Source: Burkholderiales bacterium (GTDB taxonomy: Bacteria > Pseudomonadota > Gammaproteobacteria > Burkholderiales > Burkholderiaceae_C). From it: a DNA stretch of 64,000 bases. The stretch spans positions 15,436 through 79,435 of the forward strand of contig JADJCH010000035.1 of assembly GCA_016703325.1 (NCBI GenBank), given 5' to 3'. The notes under the pieces were generated by a model. That model searched no databases. It saw nothing but the letters and a program-made list of their open reading frames with translations, and was not told the origin of the DNA. The translations under genes were made by a program, and so were the position numbers. Within the stretch, counting starts at the first letter, position 1; every line of letters begins with the position of its first letter. Positions 61,752 to 64,000 of the stretch are shown here, one piece after another.

Positions 61752-64000
61752 GCTGCCCCTCCCTCATTCACATTGAGTTCCAGTCCGAGGCTCGCAGCAG
61801 CGGCCACAGACCACGGTACGCCCGCGACAAGGTTCATGGCCTCATCCAGCAGCACGACCTTCCAGCTCTCGGCACCCCACAGCTCGACGAAATCCGTCTG
61901 GTCGGGACGCAAGACGACGACCTTCTCCTGCACCCAAGCCAGCTCGCAGTCCGCCGCGACGCGCCCCTTGGTGTCCACAAGCTCCAAGCCCACCTCGGGC
62001 AGCGACGCACCGGATTGAGCCAGCTGCTTCAGCCCCGGCGCGAGTGCTTCCAACGCCTGCTCGACAACGGCTTGCCAGGCGGCGTTGAGTGCGGCCTGAG
62101 CCGCCGGCTGCGCAGGCGTCGTGCCCGCCGTCGCCGGGGCCAGCGCGTCATAGTCATGCGCGGCCAAGCCGTCGCCGGTCACAAGGACGGTGCCCGGCAA
62201 AAACTGTAGGGTGTTGAACAACTGCAACCACCGGCGCCATGCCCGGTGCAAGGCGTCCTCGTCCCCGGCCGCTGAGGCGTCCATCATCACCACGTTCGGG
62301 GCTGCCCAGTTTTGATGGGCGGGCAGGCCCTTGGCCAGCAGCAGCGGCCACCACCCGAGCACCGATGCAGCGCCGTTGGCCTTCGACATCACGGGAGCAA
62401 AGCCAGGCCCGGGTTCCCGAACGTGCAATGGAAGGTGCGGAAGCCATGGTGCCCGATGTGCCTCAGCTGCGGCCTTATCCTCCGAGCTCGAAGGCACCAT
62501 CAGAAACTCCAGCCACGCCGCGTTGCGCTGCTGCGCCTCGACAGCACCGTCCAGGTCCGTGGCGCCGGCTGGGGCGGCTAGCCACTGCAGCAACCGCGCT
62601 ACCGCATGCTGGGTGAACGCCTTCTCCTGTGCCCTGGGCACGCTCGGCGGTGCCTTACCACCGTCGTGCCGATTGAGCGCCACGGTCGCCGGGTCCAGGT
62701 CGGAGTCGGAATTGCCGTCGATGGCGGCCGAAACATCCTGATGCGTCACCGACCAGGTCCAGAATCTCCCGCTGGCGACGATGGCACTGCGCTTGAGCGC
62801 GTCCTCGCGCATGCAGTCCTTGTGGTACGTCCAGCCATCACAGAAGACCGCCACGGGCCGCCGCTTGGAGCCCGACGCCCAGGGCCAGATGACGAAGTCC
62901 GGCTTGCTCGGCACTGGCACTCCAGCGTCGCCATTCAGCTCGCACTGGGGCTCGATACGGTAGCGCTGACTGCCCACCTCCAGCACATAGCCCGACTTGC
63001 CATGGACGACGTCCTGAACCAGCTTGACGGGCGGCAGCCCCGCCAGGCCGCTCATCTTCTTCAGGCTCTCGATGAACCGTGCCTCCAGCACTGAATCGAA
63101 GTTCGGGTTGATGTAGATGTCCGAGATGGTCTTGACCCGCTCCAGCGACGGCAGCGTGCCCACCAGCTCCGTGAGCACGGACTTGGCGTTGTCACGCGAG
63201 ACCAGCTCCATGCTTCGGCCGAGCCGGTATTGGTACAGGCAGCGGTAGCAGCCGTCCTTCTCGGGGTCCTGATTGCACGCGCAGCCGGTCAGAGCATCCA
63301 GCGCCATGCGGAGTACGTCGGCCAGCGTCTTCGCGTCGTGGGCCAGCAGCTGGTGCAGGTAGCCCGTGCCTCCCGGCACCGAGTCATAGAGCATCACGTA
63401 GTGCTTGCGCGGGCCACCGTCCTTGCCAGGCTCGTCCTGCAGCACCATGCGCAGGTGGTCCACCTTGCCGCCGAAGCGGCGCTTCAAGCCAAGCTGCACG
63501 GCCGCCATGAAGGACTGCACCACCTTCTCGTCGACACCGTTCTTGGTGTACGGCACCAGGATGCGCAGCGCCTCGGATTCGAACTCGCGGTACAGGTAGA
63601 GGCAATCCAGCAGATTGGCCGGGTCGTTGCTGCCATGCTTGGGGCAGTCAAAGCTGTGACCCTGCTCAGCCGTTCCTGCTCCTCTGCGGGAGGGCTTCTG
63701 CACCTTGCCGCAGTGTTTGCACAGCTTGAAGCCGGGACGCTGGGTTTGCTTGTCCGCTACCTTGAACTCTTCTCCAGGCTTGGCGACCTCACCGAAGTTG
63801 ACGTCACGGAAGGTCACGCCCGAGATGAACTCGAAGCCAAACGGCGTGCCCCCGGTGGGAATCTGCCATGCCTCGCGGATGTGGGCGGGCAGGAAGTCCG
63901 CCATGAGCTGACGGACGTAGTACTTCGGCTCCCGGTCTTCCGAGCTGTCGTCGATGCGGACGTCAGTGTCGTTGCTGTTCGCAATGGCCTGCCGGAAGCG
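61748..64000 (-). CDS. DUF1998 helicase-associated protein, N-terminal part beyond window
   Basis: The frame is open to the window edge, so this is the C-terminal 750 residues of a larger protein, probably with DEAD/DEAH helicase motifs further upstream. A zinc pair CKHCGKV is followed by the DUF1998/MZB block: YDSVPGGTGYLHQLL and the Cys cluster CACNQDPEKDGCYRCLYQY. Behind it comes a Vsr/DUF559-like nuclease fold (KPDFVIWPW, AVFCDGWTYHKD). The last 250 residues are alpha/beta without recognised motif. Similar proteins include DrmB-type components of DISARM. It is translationally coupled to the UvrD gene, so the two form one module. Confidence 0.85.
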   Translation of the reverse strand, partial: RFRQAIANSNDTDVRIDDSSEDREPKYYVRQLMADFLPAHIREAWQIPTGGTPFGFEFISGVTFRDVNFGEVAKPGEEFKVADKQTQRPGFKLCKHCGKVQKPSRRGAGTAEQGHSFDCPKHGSNDPANLLDCLYLYREFESEALRILVPYTKNGVDEKVVQSFMAAVQLGLKRRFGGKVDHLRMVLQDEPGKDGGPRKHYVMLYDSVPGGTGYLHQLLAHDAKTLADVLRMALDALTGCACNQDPEKDGCYRCLYQYRLGRSMELVSRDNAKSVLTELVGTLPSLERVKTISDIYINPNFDSVLEARFIESLKKMSGLAGLPPVKLVQDVVHGKSGYVLEVGSQRYRIEPQCELNGDAGVPVPSKPDFVIWPWASGSKRRPVAVFCDGWTYHKDCMREDALKRSAIVASGRFWTWSVTHQDVSAAIDGNSDSDLDPATVALNRHDGGKAPPSVPRAQEKAFTQHAVARLLQWLAAPAGATDLDGAVEAQQRNAAWLEFLMVPSSSEDKAAAEAHRAPWLPHLPLHVREPGPGFAPVMSKANGAASVLGWWPLLLAKGLPAHQNWAAPNVVMMDASAAGDEDALHRAWRRWLQLFNTLQFLPGTVLVTGDGLAAHDYDALAPATAGTTPAQPAAQAALNAAWQAVVEQALEALAPGLKQLAQSGASLPEVGLELVDTKGRVAADCELAWVQEKVVVLRPDQTDFVELWGAESWKVVLLDEAMNLVAGVPWSVAAAASLGLELNVNEGGAA

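Larger units (their letters stand above)
46917..64000. mobile_element. Genomic island in tRNA-Val, defence cargo, right end outside window
   Basis: From the tRNA-Val fragment to the window edge there is no core gene. The segment begins with a tyrosine integrase and carries hipBA, nested insertion sequences, a CBASS operon with its regulators and a helicase module. This is the composition of a defence island. It is at least 17 kb long. Confidence 0.85.

Overview
The window looks like a high-GC chromosome segment from a Burkholderiales betaproteobacterium. The gene orders glmM-folP-ftsH-rlmE / yhbY, greA-carB-lysE-carA, trxA-rho-rpmE and pstS-pstCAB-phoU-phoB-phoR, the GC-rich codon use, and the starch-degrading lipoproteins would fit the Sphaerotilus/Leptothrix/Ideonella group. 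Genus is inference; order is fairly secure.

Layout. 1-7.4 kb: alpha-glucan use, with a divergent pair of secreted alpha-amylase (cut by the window edge) and a two-CBM41 pullulanase, a LacI-type repressor, and an intact IS1380-family insertion (5-bp target duplication) between pullulanase and repressor. 7.5-13.3 kb: an MFS exporter with a C-terminal monooxygenase-like domain, TctB/TctA without a TctC nearby, and an orphan GspE-type ATPase. 13.3-15.6 kb: a tightly overlapped operon tatD / deoxyinosine glycosylase / spermidine-synthase-like / gspE-like. 15.7-20 kb: trypsin-like protease, then overlapping MoxR / DUF58 / VWA genes. 20-25 kb: an H-NS-like protein, the 4.5S SRP RNA, a pseudokinase-HDOD fusion, trxA, rho, rpmE. 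25-46.7 kb: a membrane glycosyltransferase, the complete Pho/Pst regulon with a Pho-box array before pstS, glmM, folP, ftsH, rlmE, yhbY, DUF4149, greA, carB, lysE/leuE-like, carA, and a Bax inhibitor-1 family protein.

At 46.9 kb the core stops at a 50-nt 3' fragment of a tRNA-Val(CAC) gene next to a tyrosine integrase. From there to the right edge the window is a genomic island inserted in tRNA-Val; its far end, where the intact tRNA should be, is outside the window. The island carries hipBA, a frameshifted DUF2591 gene, an IS30-family element itself interrupted by an IS110/IS1111-type element, a type II CBASS anti-phage operon (DUF2188 / HNH-SAVED effector / CD-NTase / E2-E1 ligase) with a divergent CapH-CapP type repressor-protease pair, and a two-gene helicase module (RelE-like-UvrD plus a large DUF1998 protein running off the edge).

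The most interesting region is the CBASS locus. The IS30 element abuts the 3' end of the E2-E1 gene and supplies its stop codon; no JAB peptidase gene (Cap3) is seen beyond it. The effector has an unusual N-terminal extension, the operon begins with a small DUF2188 gene, and a 17-bp palindrome sits between the operon and its presumed repressor. The island also has a cluster of single-base indels (DUF2591, IS30, IS110, UvrD) not seen in the core part of the window.
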